64,000 nt of DNA from Flavobacterium psychraerolatum (GCF_025960985.1 NZ_JAOQMX010000009.1:1-64000); one strand, 5' to 3'. Positions 16,738 through 25,349 are shown, counted from the stretch's first letter. Notes: generated by a model from the letters alone, not told the origin. Program-made: numbers and translations.

Positions 16738-17427
16738 TTATTTGAAGGTATATTTAAAAATCCAACCGATGATTTTAACACCAGCCATAACAGTTCCTTT
16801 TAAGGTTCCCGAAACTTTTGAAACTCCAATTCGGTTTTTATAATGCACCGGAATCTCTACATAAGTCATATTTTGTTTCAGGACTTTCAATTGCATTTCT
16901 ACTGTCCAACCATATGTTTTGTCCTCCATTTTCAAAGCTAGCAATTTATTATATTTTATGGCACGAAATGGACCTAAATCACTAAAATTGGCTCGGAAAA
17001 ACAAACGCATTAAAAAAGTAGCCAACCAATTACCAAATACTTGTTGTGGGGTCATCGAGTGCTTTTCGCGTAAAGCCGACACACGAGCACCAACGACAAA
17101 ATCAATGTTATCCTCCAAAATAGGCTCCACCAATTTGGATAATTCTTTGGGGTAATCAGAGTAATCCCCGTCCAAAAACACTACGATATCAGGCTTTTGC
17201 TGTTTGTTTGCTAAATAATCCAAACCTTTTAGACAGGCATTACCATAGCCTTTTTTATTTTCAGACAAAACGGTTGCTCCAGCATTTTGAGCCACCGCAA
17301 TGGTATTATCAGTAGAGTTGTTGCTTACTACAATAATTTCGCTTACTGTATCTGGAATCTCATTGATGACATGCGCAATAGCTTTTTCTTCATTATAAGC
17401 GGGTATAATTACAACAATAGTTTTCAT
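16738..17427 (-). CDS. GT2 family glycosyltransferase, polyprenyl-phosphate sugar synthase-like
   Basis: A 229-residue GT2 enzyme beginning MKTIVVIIPAYNEEKAIAHV, with VVSNNSTDNT, the DxD-type VVFLDGDYSDYP, and a C-terminal hydrophobic segment (VMAGVKIIGWIFKYTF). This plan matches dolichol- or polyprenyl-phosphate mannose/glucose synthase-like proteins that load a sugar onto the lipid carrier at the cytoplasmic face. It overlaps the preceding small gene by four bases and is followed 4 bp later by the CESA-like gene. It probably feeds the GT-C enzyme of this operon; the sugar is not known. Confidence 0.88.
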   Translation of the reverse strand: MKTIVVIIPAYNEEKAIAHVINEIPDTVSEIIVVSNNSTDNTIAVAQNAGATVLSENKKGYGNACLKGLDYLANKQQKPDIVVFLDGDYSDYPKELSKLVEPILEDNIDFVVGARVSALREKHSMTPQQVFGNWLATFLMRLFFRANFSDLGPFRAIKYNKLLALKMEDKTYGWTVEMQLKVLKQNMTYVEIPVHYKNRIGVSKVSGTLKGTVMAGVKIIGWIFKYTFK

Positions 17428-17816
17428 TTATTTTGATCATTTCGGTAAGCCGATAGGCTCGTCCATTCATTTGTTTTTGTACCCATTTTATATTTTTCGG
17501 CCTTGACAATATCACCGTCTTTGTACAAGATTGACAAGCCATTTGCTTTATCATTTAGGTATTCTGTTTTTCGAATAATTGCTCCTTCAGCCGTATAGAA
17601 AATCCACCATTTGCATTTTTTATTAGCAACAAAATGACCTTCCTCTTTTTTGGCGCCATTGGCATAGTAATAGTACCAATAATCAACTTTTTTGCCCTGT
17701 GAAACCCAACCTTCCGATTGCAGTGTCCCATTCGAATAATAATTTTTGGCATATTCTCTAGGTTCCGAATTGCCGAAAATAGTCATAAATACCAGAAAAA
17801 ATAGTGCTTTTGTCAT
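17424..17816 (-). CDS. Small secreted MORN_2/YwqK-type repeat protein
   Basis: A 130-residue protein with a signal-like N-terminus (TKALFFLVFMTIFG) and three to four repeats of the form YYSNGTLQSEG / YYYYANGAKKEEG / FYTAEGAIIRKTE, typical of the YwqK antitoxin-like MORN_2 family. In this family the repeats form an open beta sheet; the function is unproven. It is the first gene of the glycosyltransferase run and overlaps the next gene by four bases. Despite the family name there is no toxin partner in view. Confidence 0.75.
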   Translation of the reverse strand: MTKALFFLVFMTIFGNSEPREYAKNYYSNGTLQSEGWVSQGKKVDYWYYYYANGAKKEEGHFVANKKCKWWIFYTAEGAIIRKTEYLNDKANGLSILYKDGDIVKAEKYKMGTKTNEWTSLSAYRNDQNK

Positions 17817-17870
17817 TTTTAAATTACTATTAGAAAAGTTTTTAAATAAAATCGTATTGTTCTAAAATTA

Positions 17871-17977
17871 AATTTGGGCGTGCCCTGCCAAAAAAAAGGC
17901 AGGTCGGGCTTTCCGCTATATCTTTTTTGGAGCAAAAAAAGCCCCAAAAAAGGATGCCGCTCCAATCCCTCACGCAA
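17871..17977 (+). repeat. Interspersed modular hairpin element, copy 2
   Basis: This is the reverse orientation of the element at 2766-2886. On the plus strand it reads ATTTGGGCGTG, a hairpin CCTGCC-A8-GGCAGG (17884-17903), GGTCGGGCTTTCCGC, a long hairpin (CTTTTTTGGAGC 17922-17933 with GCCCCAAAAAAG 17941-17952), then GCTCCAATCCCTCACGCAA. The boxes match copy 1 almost base for base, but both hairpins differ completely in sequence. It fills most of the 313-bp gap between the polyferredoxin stop and the glycosyltransferase operon. The rest of the gap shows no gene. Confidence 0.75.
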
Positions 17978-18129
17978 AGCGTAAACTAGAACATAAGTAT
18001 GTACGATTAAATTGTCGAAATAGTTTTCAATAACTACAAATTAATGCAAGATAATCCTGAATTGACTTGTAAAACAGTAGAAAACACTCTAAAAAGCTTT
18101 TTTTTAATGCAAAAGTACAAATGAGAAGG

Positions 18130-19722
18130 TTATTTTTGATTGATTAAATCCATCAAGTCAACATCATTACCCAACAAGATTTCATTGGCATTGATACGAC
18201 CTGCAGGAGTATCGTTCTCCAATTTCAATACACCACGAGGGCAAACTGCTGCACAAATTCCACAACCTACACAAGAAGAACGAACAATGTTCTCTCCTTT
18301 TTGAGCATAGCTACGTACATCAATTCCCATTTCGCAATGTGTAGAACAGTTACCGCAAGAGATACATTGTCCACCATTGGTAGTAATTCTAAATTTTGAA
18401 AACAAACGTTGTTGCAATCCCAAAACGGCAGCCATAGGACACCCAAAACGACACCAAACACGATTTCCCAAGATAGGATAGAAACCAACACCAATCACAC
18501 CACTAAAGGCAGAACCAATTGCAAAACCATACCATTCTCTCAATTTATAACTGTCTATAAAAAAGATGTTTTGATTACCAGAAAAATAATTCATCAAAAT
18601 GGCAATAACCATGATAGCGACTAGCGATAGCATCGTGTAAACTGCATCTTGATCCATATCTTTTCTTTTGAAAACATATAGCGCTGTAGTAAACACACCC
18701 AGAAAAAGTACAATTCCCCAAACAAATTGATCTTTGGTAATAAAACTCAACTCTGGATTATTCGATAAAAAAGTAAAAATAACGGCAATAGTCATTACAA
18801 ATGAAAACACAAGAACTGAATGAATCATCCAACGTTCAATTTTCCAAGCTTTCTCAGAGTTGTCACTCAAATGACGGAAAGAGTCACCAGCTGTTTCAGC
18901 TAGACCACCACATCCACATACCCAAGAGCAATACCAACGTTTTCCGTAAAAATACGTTAGGATAGGGGAGATGATAAAAATCATCGCCACTCCAAAAACT
19001 AACATAAACATTCCTAGATTACCTCCAGCAAGCATCCCTTTGACATGCCATTCATCAAAAAAGTAATAATTAAGTGGCCACATGTTTTTTATATCCTTAG
19101 CAAAATAAGCTTGTTCAGGATTAAGTTTTGTCAATATCTCTGGAATTAAAAAGGCAAATCCCAACTGAAAAAACATGACCGATATTGTGCGGACCAATTG
19201 GTATTTATTATGTCGGTATTTAAGGATAAATTTATACCCTAGTCCTACAATCGCCATGGTGTATAGTGTTCCATACACAAACCACTGTGTGGCTGGTTTA
19301 CCGTTTAAAATTAAACTCAAAGGATCAAAAAAGCCAACAATTCCGGTATTTTCTCCTCCTTGTTCATTAAGTCCCAAATATTTTGGAAACCAATATAGCG
19401 CAATATAAAAGGAAGTCAAAATAATACCGATCATCCATCCAATTGTACCTTTGTGTGTTAAGCTAGATGTCCAGACGTGGTTGTTACTTATTCCTTCAGG
19501 TCGGTTCAAATAGAAACTATTGGCATACAGTACAATTCCAGTAATTATAGATAGTAAGGAACCCGTCAACCAATATCCTTTGTTTGGGAATTCTACGTTA
19601 AACAAGGCCAAACTCATAATAAAGAGACCAATAAGACCAATAGCTATCCCTGTTTTTTGTACGCCTGTGAGGTCATTATGTTCTTGAGAAGCTATGGATA
19701 TATTTTTTGCTGATGTACTCAT
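18130..19722 (-). CDS. Membrane polyferredoxin (NapH/NosR-like 4Fe-4S protein)
   Basis: A 530-residue inner-membrane protein with about nine to ten hydrophobic segments. Between them are two CxxxC-type motifs (YCSWVCGCGG and WCRFGCPMAA) as in NapH and NosR. The C-terminal soluble domain has two 4Fe-4S clusters: CISCGNCSTHC and CVGCGICAAVCP. It would pass electrons across or along the membrane. Its start overlaps the stop of the FAD oxidoreductase by four bases (ATGA), so the two almost certainly form an electron-transfer pair with the FAD protein taking electrons from NAD(P)H. The final acceptor is not evident. Confidence 0.88.
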   Translation of the reverse strand: MSTSAKNISIASQEHNDLTGVQKTGIAIGLIGLFIMSLALFNVEFPNKGYWLTGSLLSIITGIVLYANSFYLNRPEGISNNHVWTSSLTHKGTIGWMIGIILTSFYIALYWFPKYLGLNEQGGENTGIVGFFDPLSLILNGKPATQWFVYGTLYTMAIVGLGYKFILKYRHNKYQLVRTISVMFFQLGFAFLIPEILTKLNPEQAYFAKDIKNMWPLNYYFFDEWHVKGMLAGGNLGMFMLVFGVAMIFIISPILTYFYGKRWYCSWVCGCGGLAETAGDSFRHLSDNSEKAWKIERWMIHSVLVFSFVMTIAVIFTFLSNNPELSFITKDQFVWGIVLFLGVFTTALYVFKRKDMDQDAVYTMLSLVAIMVIAILMNYFSGNQNIFFIDSYKLREWYGFAIGSAFSGVIGVGFYPILGNRVWCRFGCPMAAVLGLQQRLFSKFRITTNGGQCISCGNCSTHCEMGIDVRSYAQKGENIVRSSCVGCGICAAVCPRGVLKLENDTPAGRINANEILLGNDVDLMDLINQK

Positions 19723-21020
19723 ATTGATTTATTTTTAATACCCACACATTGCTTTGTGAACTGGTTTTGGATTTCTTTTTCATGGGAGTTAAAAAACTCA
19801 GGGTCAAAATTGGCTGCTTTCAAGTGCTGAATTACATACTCTACAGACTGATTATCGGTTAAGACTTTGTCAAAAAATTCGTGACGCATTCGGATACCAA
19901 AAGTGTTGATACCAAGGAAACGTCTATTGCTGCTATCAAAAGCAATTCGGATGGCTTTTTTACCTCCTTTGTGTTCCCAATAAAAATGGGTTTCGTTTTC
20001 TTTTGGTTTTGCCCACACCCAACCGTATGTTTGGTATTCAATGTCTAGAAATTTAGCCGAATTAAACCAATGTCCTGGTTTATATTCTGTCGGTTTTCCA
20101 GTAAGTGTTTGCGCTAGCGCTTCGCCCATCATTCTTCCGGTGTACCAAACAGCTTCAATTGGTCGTCGTTGATCAATGCCTTCGTGTTGTTCTGCACAAT
20201 CGCCAATGGCATAAATGTTTTTAATATTAGTTTCTAGAAAGCGATTCACTTTGACACCTCGACCCAATTCAATCCCCGAATCTTTCAGGAAATCAATATT
20301 GGGTGAAACACCGGCGGTCAAACCAACAATTTGACATTCTATTATTTCATCTTTGTCGGTGATGATGGCTTTTGCTCGGCCATTTTCATCAGAAATAATC
20401 TCTTTCATGCTGGTGCCCAACCTCAAATCAATATGGTGTTCAATAATATGGCGGTTAATCATTTGGCTCTCTCCAGCAGGTAAAACACCGTTCCAAAAGC
20501 TGTCTTCACGTACCAAAAAGGTGACTGCAATATTTCGAGCGCGCATCATTTCTGCAAGTTCAATTCCGATTAATCCACCACCAACAATTACAGCTCTTTG
20601 GGTAGTAGTTGCCCATTTTTCTAGGTTATCCAAATCTTGTTTATGGTATAATCCTGTAACGCCTTCGAGGTCTTGTCCTGGCCAGCCAAATTTATTGGGT
20701 TTGGATCCGGTAGCTAGTACCAGTTTATCAAATGTTATTACGGTATTGCCATCTAAAAGGAGTGCTTTTTCTTTGGTAAATACCTCCGATACCTTTTTGT
20801 GAATCAGGTTGATATTGTTTTTCTTCCAGAAATTATTCTCGTACGGTTGCGTGTGCTCAAATTTCATGTGTCCCATGAACACATACATTAACGCAGTTCG
20901 AGAGAAAAAATAATCTGTTTCTGCAGAAATAATGGAGATTTTAGCGTCAGAATTTTTTCGAATATGCCTAGCCAATGTAACTCCAGATATTCCGTTTCCG
21001 ATGATGACAATATGTTCCAT
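19719..21020 (-). CDS. NAD(P)/FAD-dependent oxidoreductase (pyridine nucleotide-disulfide type)
   Basis: A 433-residue flavoprotein. It has an FAD-binding GNGISGVTLARHIR at residues 7-20, the ATG motif in LVLATGSKPNKFGWPG, a second Rossmann motif for NAD(P)H (VIVGGGLIGIELAEMMRAR), and a C-terminal FAD motif, NIYAIGDCAEQ. It lacks the redox-active CxxxxC of disulfide reductases, so it resembles rubredoxin or nitrite-reductase-type NADH oxidoreductases. The start at 21020 (MEHIVIIGNG) matches the family; the frame is open to 21062. It is translationally coupled to the polyferredoxin. Electron transfer from NAD(P)H into that protein is the likely role. Confidence 0.88.
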   Translation of the reverse strand: MEHIVIIGNGISGVTLARHIRKNSDAKISIISAETDYFFSRTALMYVFMGHMKFEHTQPYENNFWKKNNINLIHKKVSEVFTKEKALLLDGNTVITFDKLVLATGSKPNKFGWPGQDLEGVTGLYHKQDLDNLEKWATTTQRAVIVGGGLIGIELAEMMRARNIAVTFLVREDSFWNGVLPAGESQMINRHIIEHHIDLRLGTSMKEIISDENGRAKAIITDKDEIIECQIVGLTAGVSPNIDFLKDSGIELGRGVKVNRFLETNIKNIYAIGDCAEQHEGIDQRRPIEAVWYTGRMMGEALAQTLTGKPTEYKPGHWFNSAKFLDIEYQTYGWVWAKPKENETHFYWEHKGGKKAIRIAFDSSNRRFLGINTFGIRMRHEFFDKVLTDNQSVEYVIQHLKAANFDPEFFNSHEKEIQNQFTKQCVGIKNKSI

Positions 21021-21109
21021 ATTTATAATCTTTTTTTTAGTATTCAGGTTTGGGGTCTTCATTTTGGATCAGTACCAAGTAAACATTACTTCACTACTGC
21101 TTGATTTCT

Positions 21110-21874
21110 TTAAATAGTTTTGAAATCTTTTCCCGGAGTAAAAGTATCGGCTGTTACGGTGATGAATTTAATATTAGATAAACTTGCATTTCCAATAGTT
21201 TCTCCAAATTCGTCTTTTTCGTTCCAAGAACAAAATTGCCATTCGGTTGCAAAAGGAACCCCGTCTACTGTTTCAAATTTTTTATATTGAATACCGTGAG
21301 GTTGTTTCTCAGCATCTTCTTTTTTAGTTTTAATAGTAACAATATAGGCCAATTTTTCTATCAAATGAGTTTCTTTATTACTGTACACTACGTACCAATC
21401 GTCTGGTGCATCTCCTGTACCCGACTCGAAGGTTAGTTTTTGAGTTTCAAATAAGTCTTTGTTAGTTCCTTTATTATCATAAGGTGTCCAAATAGTACCG
21501 CCATCACTCATTTTATAAGGAAACATAAAAAAGTAAGCCCAAGTATACGCATCAAAGCGAACTGATTTTTCTGAAGGTAGATTTGGAGAATAGAACACTT
21601 TATCTTTGTCGTATATGATTTTTGAACCGTCTTTTAATTCGATTAAGCCTTTGCTAGAATTAGTTAACAATGTCATAGTACCGTCCATTCTTTCTTGACC
21701 GCCAAATTCTATTTTGATATCAAATTGTAATGCATCTTGATTTTTGAAAATTTCTTTTTGATGTGCCTTCTCTGCTTTCGTTACAAAAGAGGCTTCTTTT
21801 TCTGGAGATTTACATCCCATGAAAGCAAATGATAAGGCGAAAACGGATAGACTTGTTTGTTTTAATAAATTCAT
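21110..21874 (-). CDS. DUF6503-like outer-membrane or periplasmic lipoprotein
   Basis: A 254-residue protein with a signal peptide and lipobox (FAFMGC, Cys21). The rest is rich in beta strands: a run ALQFDIKIEFGG... then GTMTLLTNSSKGLIELKDGSK resembles LolA/LolB-like lipid-binding half barrels and the DUF6503 family of Bacteroidota. It lies 16 bp behind the TIGR04283 glycosyltransferase on the same strand. Function unknown; a lipid-handling role would suit the neighbouring membrane enzymes but is inference. Confidence 0.6.
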   Translation of the reverse strand: MNLLKQTSLSVFALSFAFMGCKSPEKEASFVTKAEKAHQKEIFKNQDALQFDIKIEFGGQERMDGTMTLLTNSSKGLIELKDGSKIIYDKDKVFYSPNLPSEKSVRFDAYTWAYFFMFPYKMSDGGTIWTPYDNKGTNKDLFETQKLTFESGTGDAPDDWYVVYSNKETHLIEKLAYIVTIKTKKEDAEKQPHGIQYKKFETVDGVPFATEWQFCSWNEKDEFGETIGNASLSNIKFITVTADTFTPGKDFKTI

Positions 21875-21889
21875 TGTTGTGTACTATAA

Positions 21890-22582
21890 TTAGATAATAT
21901 TTTTTCGATAATAAGTTTGCAAATGTGCCAATGGAAATCCCAATTTTCTTTTGAGATGGATGATGATAAAATGGAATTGCAATTTCCAAACACCATTTTG
22001 TTGGTATTTTCTAGCCGATGTAATTACATATTGTGGGATGACTACAAATTGCTTTTTGATATAAAGTCTTTCAATAATTTCATTGTCTTCATAAATGGTG
22101 TAATCTTCATTAAATCCACCAATTTCATCAAACAATTTTTTAGATACAAATAACGATTGATCGCCGCCTCTACAACTGATGTGGTTGAAACGAGTAAACC
22201 ATTGAGAAGCCAATAAAAGAGGATGTTTAAGGTCAAATTTCATTCGAAAACAACCGGCATTTGTTCCATTTTTAAACTGTTGAAAGATTGCTTTATCAAA
22301 ATTCTTTGGTGGTATACTATCGCAATGCAAAAAATACAGTAGTTTACCAGATGCTGCTTTGGCTCCTGCATTCAATTGTTTGGCTCTACCTTTTGGCGAA
22401 GAAATCAATTGTATGTTTTGCACTTGTTGTACTTTTTGAGTAGAGCAGTCTGTACTGCCTCCATCAACTACAATAATCTCATAAGGAATCGTTTTTGAAA
22501 CCATACGTTCTAGATACAACAAAGCCGACTGAATAGTGTCAGCTTCGTTATAGATAGGTATGATTATAGAGATTTTATTCAT
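21890..22582 (-). CDS. TIGR04283 family (arsenosugar-associated) GT2 glycosyltransferase
   Basis: A 230-residue GT2 protein starting MNKISIIIPIYNEADTIQSA. VVDGGSTDCS, SPKGRAKQLNAGAKAASG and LYFLHCDSIPP (the DxD-like site) are the marks of the TIGR04283 subgroup. GGDQSLFVSKKLFDEIGGF and a C-terminal YYRKN also fit. In some bacteria this family lies with arsM, arsS and TIGR04282 in arsenosugar clusters, which gave the name; many members lie elsewhere. It overlaps the DUF547 gene by eight bases. The TIGR04282 partner is two genes upstream, but no arsM or arsS is present, so the real acceptor is open. Confidence 0.88.
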   Translation of the reverse strand: MNKISIIIPIYNEADTIQSALLYLERMVSKTIPYEIIVVDGGSTDCSTQKVQQVQNIQLISSPKGRAKQLNAGAKAASGKLLYFLHCDSIPPKNFDKAIFQQFKNGTNAGCFRMKFDLKHPLLLASQWFTRFNHISCRGGDQSLFVSKKLFDEIGGFNEDYTIYEDNEIIERLYIKKQFVVIPQYVITSARKYQQNGVWKLQFHFIIIHLKRKLGFPLAHLQTYYRKNII

Positions 22583-23333
22583 TTAAATTCCAATTGTAAT
22601 CTTTGAAAGAAATTTTTGCTTTTGAATTAATTTTAATAGTACTGTATTGGTTTAAGAAATCAATAATAGATCCTTTGGTTTTGAAATCACCACCAAACCA
22701 ATTGAAAATTTCTGAAATTTCAATGCTTGAAGCTGTAATTGTATTTTTAGTTTTGTCGTTAATGAAATCTTTGGCAACGGCTGCAAGTTGTTTGCTTAGT
22801 TTTGCTTCAGTATAAGCTTCATTTAATAAATTTGGACAAGAATATGAGGCACAGTTAATAGCGAAATGTATTCTAGGCTCTCCCATTTTTCTAAGGATTT
22901 CGTGCTCTACTTGCTCCAAGCTATATGATTTCCCTCCAAGTTTAAAGAATTTTTTACCCCAAGGATTGCTAATTTCTTTAATACTCTTTACAGGATAATT
23001 GTCCACAATTAATTTTACAGTGTAGGCATTGTACACATTAATCCAGTAAGACAAAGTTGCATTACGGCTCCAAGAGGAGTTTGGTATGTTGGCCTCAAGT
23101 AAATCAAGATAAGATTCCAATTTTTTTTTATCTCTTAAAAATCCTTTATAATTTACTTTACCTGTACTTGATACATTTTTCTTCAATAAGGTATTCCATT
23201 TTGTATGGTCTACATTTCTTGCTAGGTTAGCAATTGTTATTTCTTGATCTACAGTATTATTTTGAACAGTTGCAATTTCATTTGCAAAAAGGAAAGCTGG
23301 GCTAAAAAGCAGGGCTATAATTATTTTTTTCAT
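22575..23333 (-). CDS. DUF547 domain secreted protein
   Basis: A 252-residue exported protein with a signal peptide ending near FLFANE. The DUF547 core is clear: YWINVYNAYTVKLIVDNYP, VEHEILRKMGEPRIHFAINC and ASYSCPNL, followed by IFNWFGGDF. The conserved His and Cys residues (HFAINCAS, SCP) resemble a papain-like/transglutaminase-type site, but no enzyme activity is established for the family. DUF547 proteins are recurrent neighbours of TIGR04282/TIGR04283 glycosyltransferases. The end overlaps the TIGR04283 start by eight bases, indicating one operon. Confidence 0.88.
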   Translation of the reverse strand: MKKIIIALLFSPAFLFANEIATVQNNTVDQEITIANLARNVDHTKWNTLLKKNVSSTGKVNYKGFLRDKKKLESYLDLLEANIPNSSWSRNATLSYWINVYNAYTVKLIVDNYPVKSIKEISNPWGKKFFKLGGKSYSLEQVEHEILRKMGEPRIHFAINCASYSCPNLLNEAYTEAKLSKQLAAVAKDFINDKTKNTITASSIEISEIFNWFGGDFKTKGSIIDFLNQYSTIKINSKAKISFKDYNWNLNE

Positions 23334-23401
23334 GATTGTGTTTTTAAGTATGTACGTAAGAACCGTCGATGAAGTTTGGCTTTCCTGACAGAAAAAAAAT
23401 A

Positions 23402-24274
23402 TTATTTTTTAAGAGGGTAGAATTCTTGCTCCAAAAAGTCGTCTGGAAAATGGTTGTCATTAGCAAAACCGAGCTCAATATCTTTTCCGTCACTCGGGAT
23501 ATAATGGGTGCCAAAAAGGTAATCCCAAAGACTTAATGATATTCCGAAATTCACACCATATTTGGTTGGCATTTTTTTGCTGTGGTGCCAAATGTGCATT
23601 TTCGGGTTGTTCAAAATGTATTTTAAATATCCATAATCCCAACCAATATTGGCGTGGTTGAGGTGACCAATTGCGATAGTAATAAAGTGTACGATAAAAA
23701 CATCTTGAATGTCTACACCACCAATAATGATAATCGGAATATATAAAATGGATTTGTACACAATAGGTTCCATCCAGTTGTATCTAAAGTGCGCAGCAAA
23801 ACCCATCTCTTTGATACTGTGATGCGTTTGATGAATTTTCCATAAAAAGGGGACCGCGTGTAATAGGCGGTGCACGTTCCACTGAATAAAATCACTGATG
23901 ATGAAAAATATAAAAAGTGATAATGGAGCCGGAAGATCTGAAATTGAAAATAACTGAATGGAGGTCAATTGAAGGCCTACGAGTCCCAGCAGATCGTTGA
24001 GCACCTGAGCAGTTACATTAGATAAAGCTATGAGTAAAATAAGGTTGAGCAAGAAGAAATTGAAGAACAAATAAAACAAGTCCAACCAAAAATCTTTACG
24101 CAGTATTTTTTGGTCTTTTCGCCATGGAAAAAGCAATTCCAATACCCAAACGGTTAACGAAATGATAATTAATCCATAGAAGTAGTTGTCCCAGTTCGGG
24201 AAAAGTATTTCGTTTTTTAAATAATTGAAATATCCTTGGTAAGATTCTAAAAGTATGTGGCCGTAATTTTCCAT
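23402..24274 (-). CDS. Sterol desaturase / fatty acid hydroxylase family membrane protein
   Basis: A 290-residue membrane protein with about five hydrophobic segments and the histidine boxes of non-heme di-iron hydroxylases: HRLLH, HQTHH, HLNH and HIWHHSKK. Such enzymes hydroxylate or desaturate lipid chains or sterol-like rings using O2 and an external electron source. Its start lies directly against the stop of the TIGR04282 gene, so it is co-transcribed. The FAD oxidoreductase plus polyferredoxin downstream could supply electrons; this pairing is inferred. The lipid substrate is unknown. Confidence 0.9.
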   Translation of the reverse strand: MENYGHILLESYQGYFNYLKNEILFPNWDNYFYGLIIISLTVWVLELLFPWRKDQKILRKDFWLDLFYLFFNFFLLNLILLIALSNVTAQVLNDLLGLVGLQLTSIQLFSISDLPAPLSLFIFFIISDFIQWNVHRLLHAVPFLWKIHQTHHSIKEMGFAAHFRYNWMEPIVYKSILYIPIIIIGGVDIQDVFIVHFITIAIGHLNHANIGWDYGYLKYILNNPKMHIWHHSKKMPTKYGVNFGISLSLWDYLFGTHYIPSDGKDIELGFANDNHFPDDFLEQEFYPLKK

Positions 24275-24868
24275 TTATTTTAATTGATAATTACTTTTTT
24301 CTAAATCCTCAATCGTATCGATATCGTTTAAGGTCTTGAGTAAGTATACGTGATGTAAAGGCAGGTCATTCAAGGTGTCTGCAAGTACAGAGGAAGTTCC
24401 CCATTGTTTATTTTTAAAAATCGAAGGAAATATTTTCTGTAATCCTAGGAGGTAATAACCACCATCTTGTGCGGGTCCAATGGCAATTTCGTTATAGTCC
24501 ATCGCATGAAAGGCATGTTTGATATCAATAGTTTGTAGATCGAATAAATCACTCCCCACAATGATACATTTTTCGTGACCTAGCGCAAATAGTGTCTCAA
24601 AAGCAGCTTTCATCCTTTGACCTAAATCGCCGTCAGCTTGTAGCTTTTTGTTATAAATTTCATTGTCCCAAATATCATCTTCGATAATTTGACTATCATA
24701 AAAAACATATTTGTCACAGTCCAAATACTGCGTTTGTAGCATAGTGTGTTGCAACAAGTCTTTGTAGACTTCCAACGCTTTCTCGTCCCCAATAGATTTT
24801 GCTAATCTGGTTTTTACTTTTCCTAGGGTCGGGTTTCGGGTAAATATTAGTAAGGCATTAGTTTTCAT
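24275..24868 (-). CDS. TIGR04282 family (DUF2064, arsenosugar-associated) nucleotidyl/glycosyltransferase-like protein
   Basis: A 197-residue protein with a GT-A like fold. It begins MKTNALLIFTRNPTLGKVKTRLAKSIG, followed by YDSQ, LGQRMKAAFE, CIIVGSDLFDL and the DxG motif IGPAQDGGYYLLG, ending TLNDIDTIEDL. These are the marks of DUF2064/TIGR04282, related to CofC/MobA-type nucleotidyltransferases. It overlaps the rhodanese gene by 11 bases and abuts the desaturase gene. The arsenosugar label comes from clusters with arsM and arsS, absent here, so the substrate is uncertain. Confidence 0.88.
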   Translation of the reverse strand: MKTNALLIFTRNPTLGKVKTRLAKSIGDEKALEVYKDLLQHTMLQTQYLDCDKYVFYDSQIIEDDIWDNEIYNKKLQADGDLGQRMKAAFETLFALGHEKCIIVGSDLFDLQTIDIKHAFHAMDYNEIAIGPAQDGGYYLLGLQKIFPSIFKNKQWGTSSVLADTLNDLPLHHVYLLKTLNDIDTIEDLEKSNYQLK

Positions 24869-25349
24869 AGATTTTAATTCCTTTTTTTAGGTAAACACTC
24901 CACTCTTTGTTATAAGTATGTATGCTGTCTGTCGCATTATTTTTTTGGTTGACAACTGTACCACCATTATTTTTATACTCAAAAATCCCACCATAAAGAT
25001 TGTGAACGTTTGTATAACCTAGGTTTTGTAATTTTTCTCCAATTTTCTCCGAACGAACCCCTATAGAACAATATACGAGAATAGGAGTTTTTCGGTTTTT
25101 AATTAAATGAGTGATTTTTTCGGTTTGAAAATGATCAAAACCTACATGTATTGCATTTGGAATGTGGCTTACTTGGTATTCTTTGGGTTCACGGCTATCT
25201 AGAATGATAAAATTAGATTTTTTTAATTCAGTTGCTTTGACATAAGGCACTGATTGATTATTGTGTTTTTTTAATACAGTCGAAACGCTATCTTGTGCAA
25301 AGATTGTTAGATTGAAACTTAAGAGTACATATAATAGGAGTAAGCGCAT
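24858..25349 (-). CDS. Secreted rhodanese-like domain protein
   Basis: A 163-residue protein with a signal peptide (cleavage about LTIFAQ) and one rhodanese domain: IILDSREPKEYQVSHIPNAI, then the active-site loop VYCSIGVRSE (Cys94) and GYTNVHNLYGG. Rhodaneses move sulfur or act as thiol-based domains; the location outside the cytoplasm makes detoxification or redox binding possible. It is the first gene of the operon going down to 18.1 kb and overlaps the TIGR04282 gene by 11 bases. The 185-bp gap to the divergent sulfatase must hold both promoters. Confidence 0.88.
   Translation of the reverse strand: MRLLLLYVLLSFNLTIFAQDSVSTVLKKHNNQSVPYVKATELKKSNFIILDSREPKEYQVSHIPNAIHVGFDHFQTEKITHLIKNRKTPILVYCSIGVRSEKIGEKLQNLGYTNVHNLYGGIFEYKNNGGTVVNQKNNATDSIHTYNKEWSVYLKKGIKIYEN

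Noticed and set aside
20353..20802. Open frame of 149 codons on the plus strand within the FAD oxidoreductase gene
   Set aside because: It is fully inside a clearly coding minus-strand gene and shows no motif.
21890..24868. Calling the locus a full arsenosugar biosynthesis cluster
   Set aside because: Only the two glycosyltransferase-type families and common companions are present; no arsM or radical SAM arsS gene occurs in the window.
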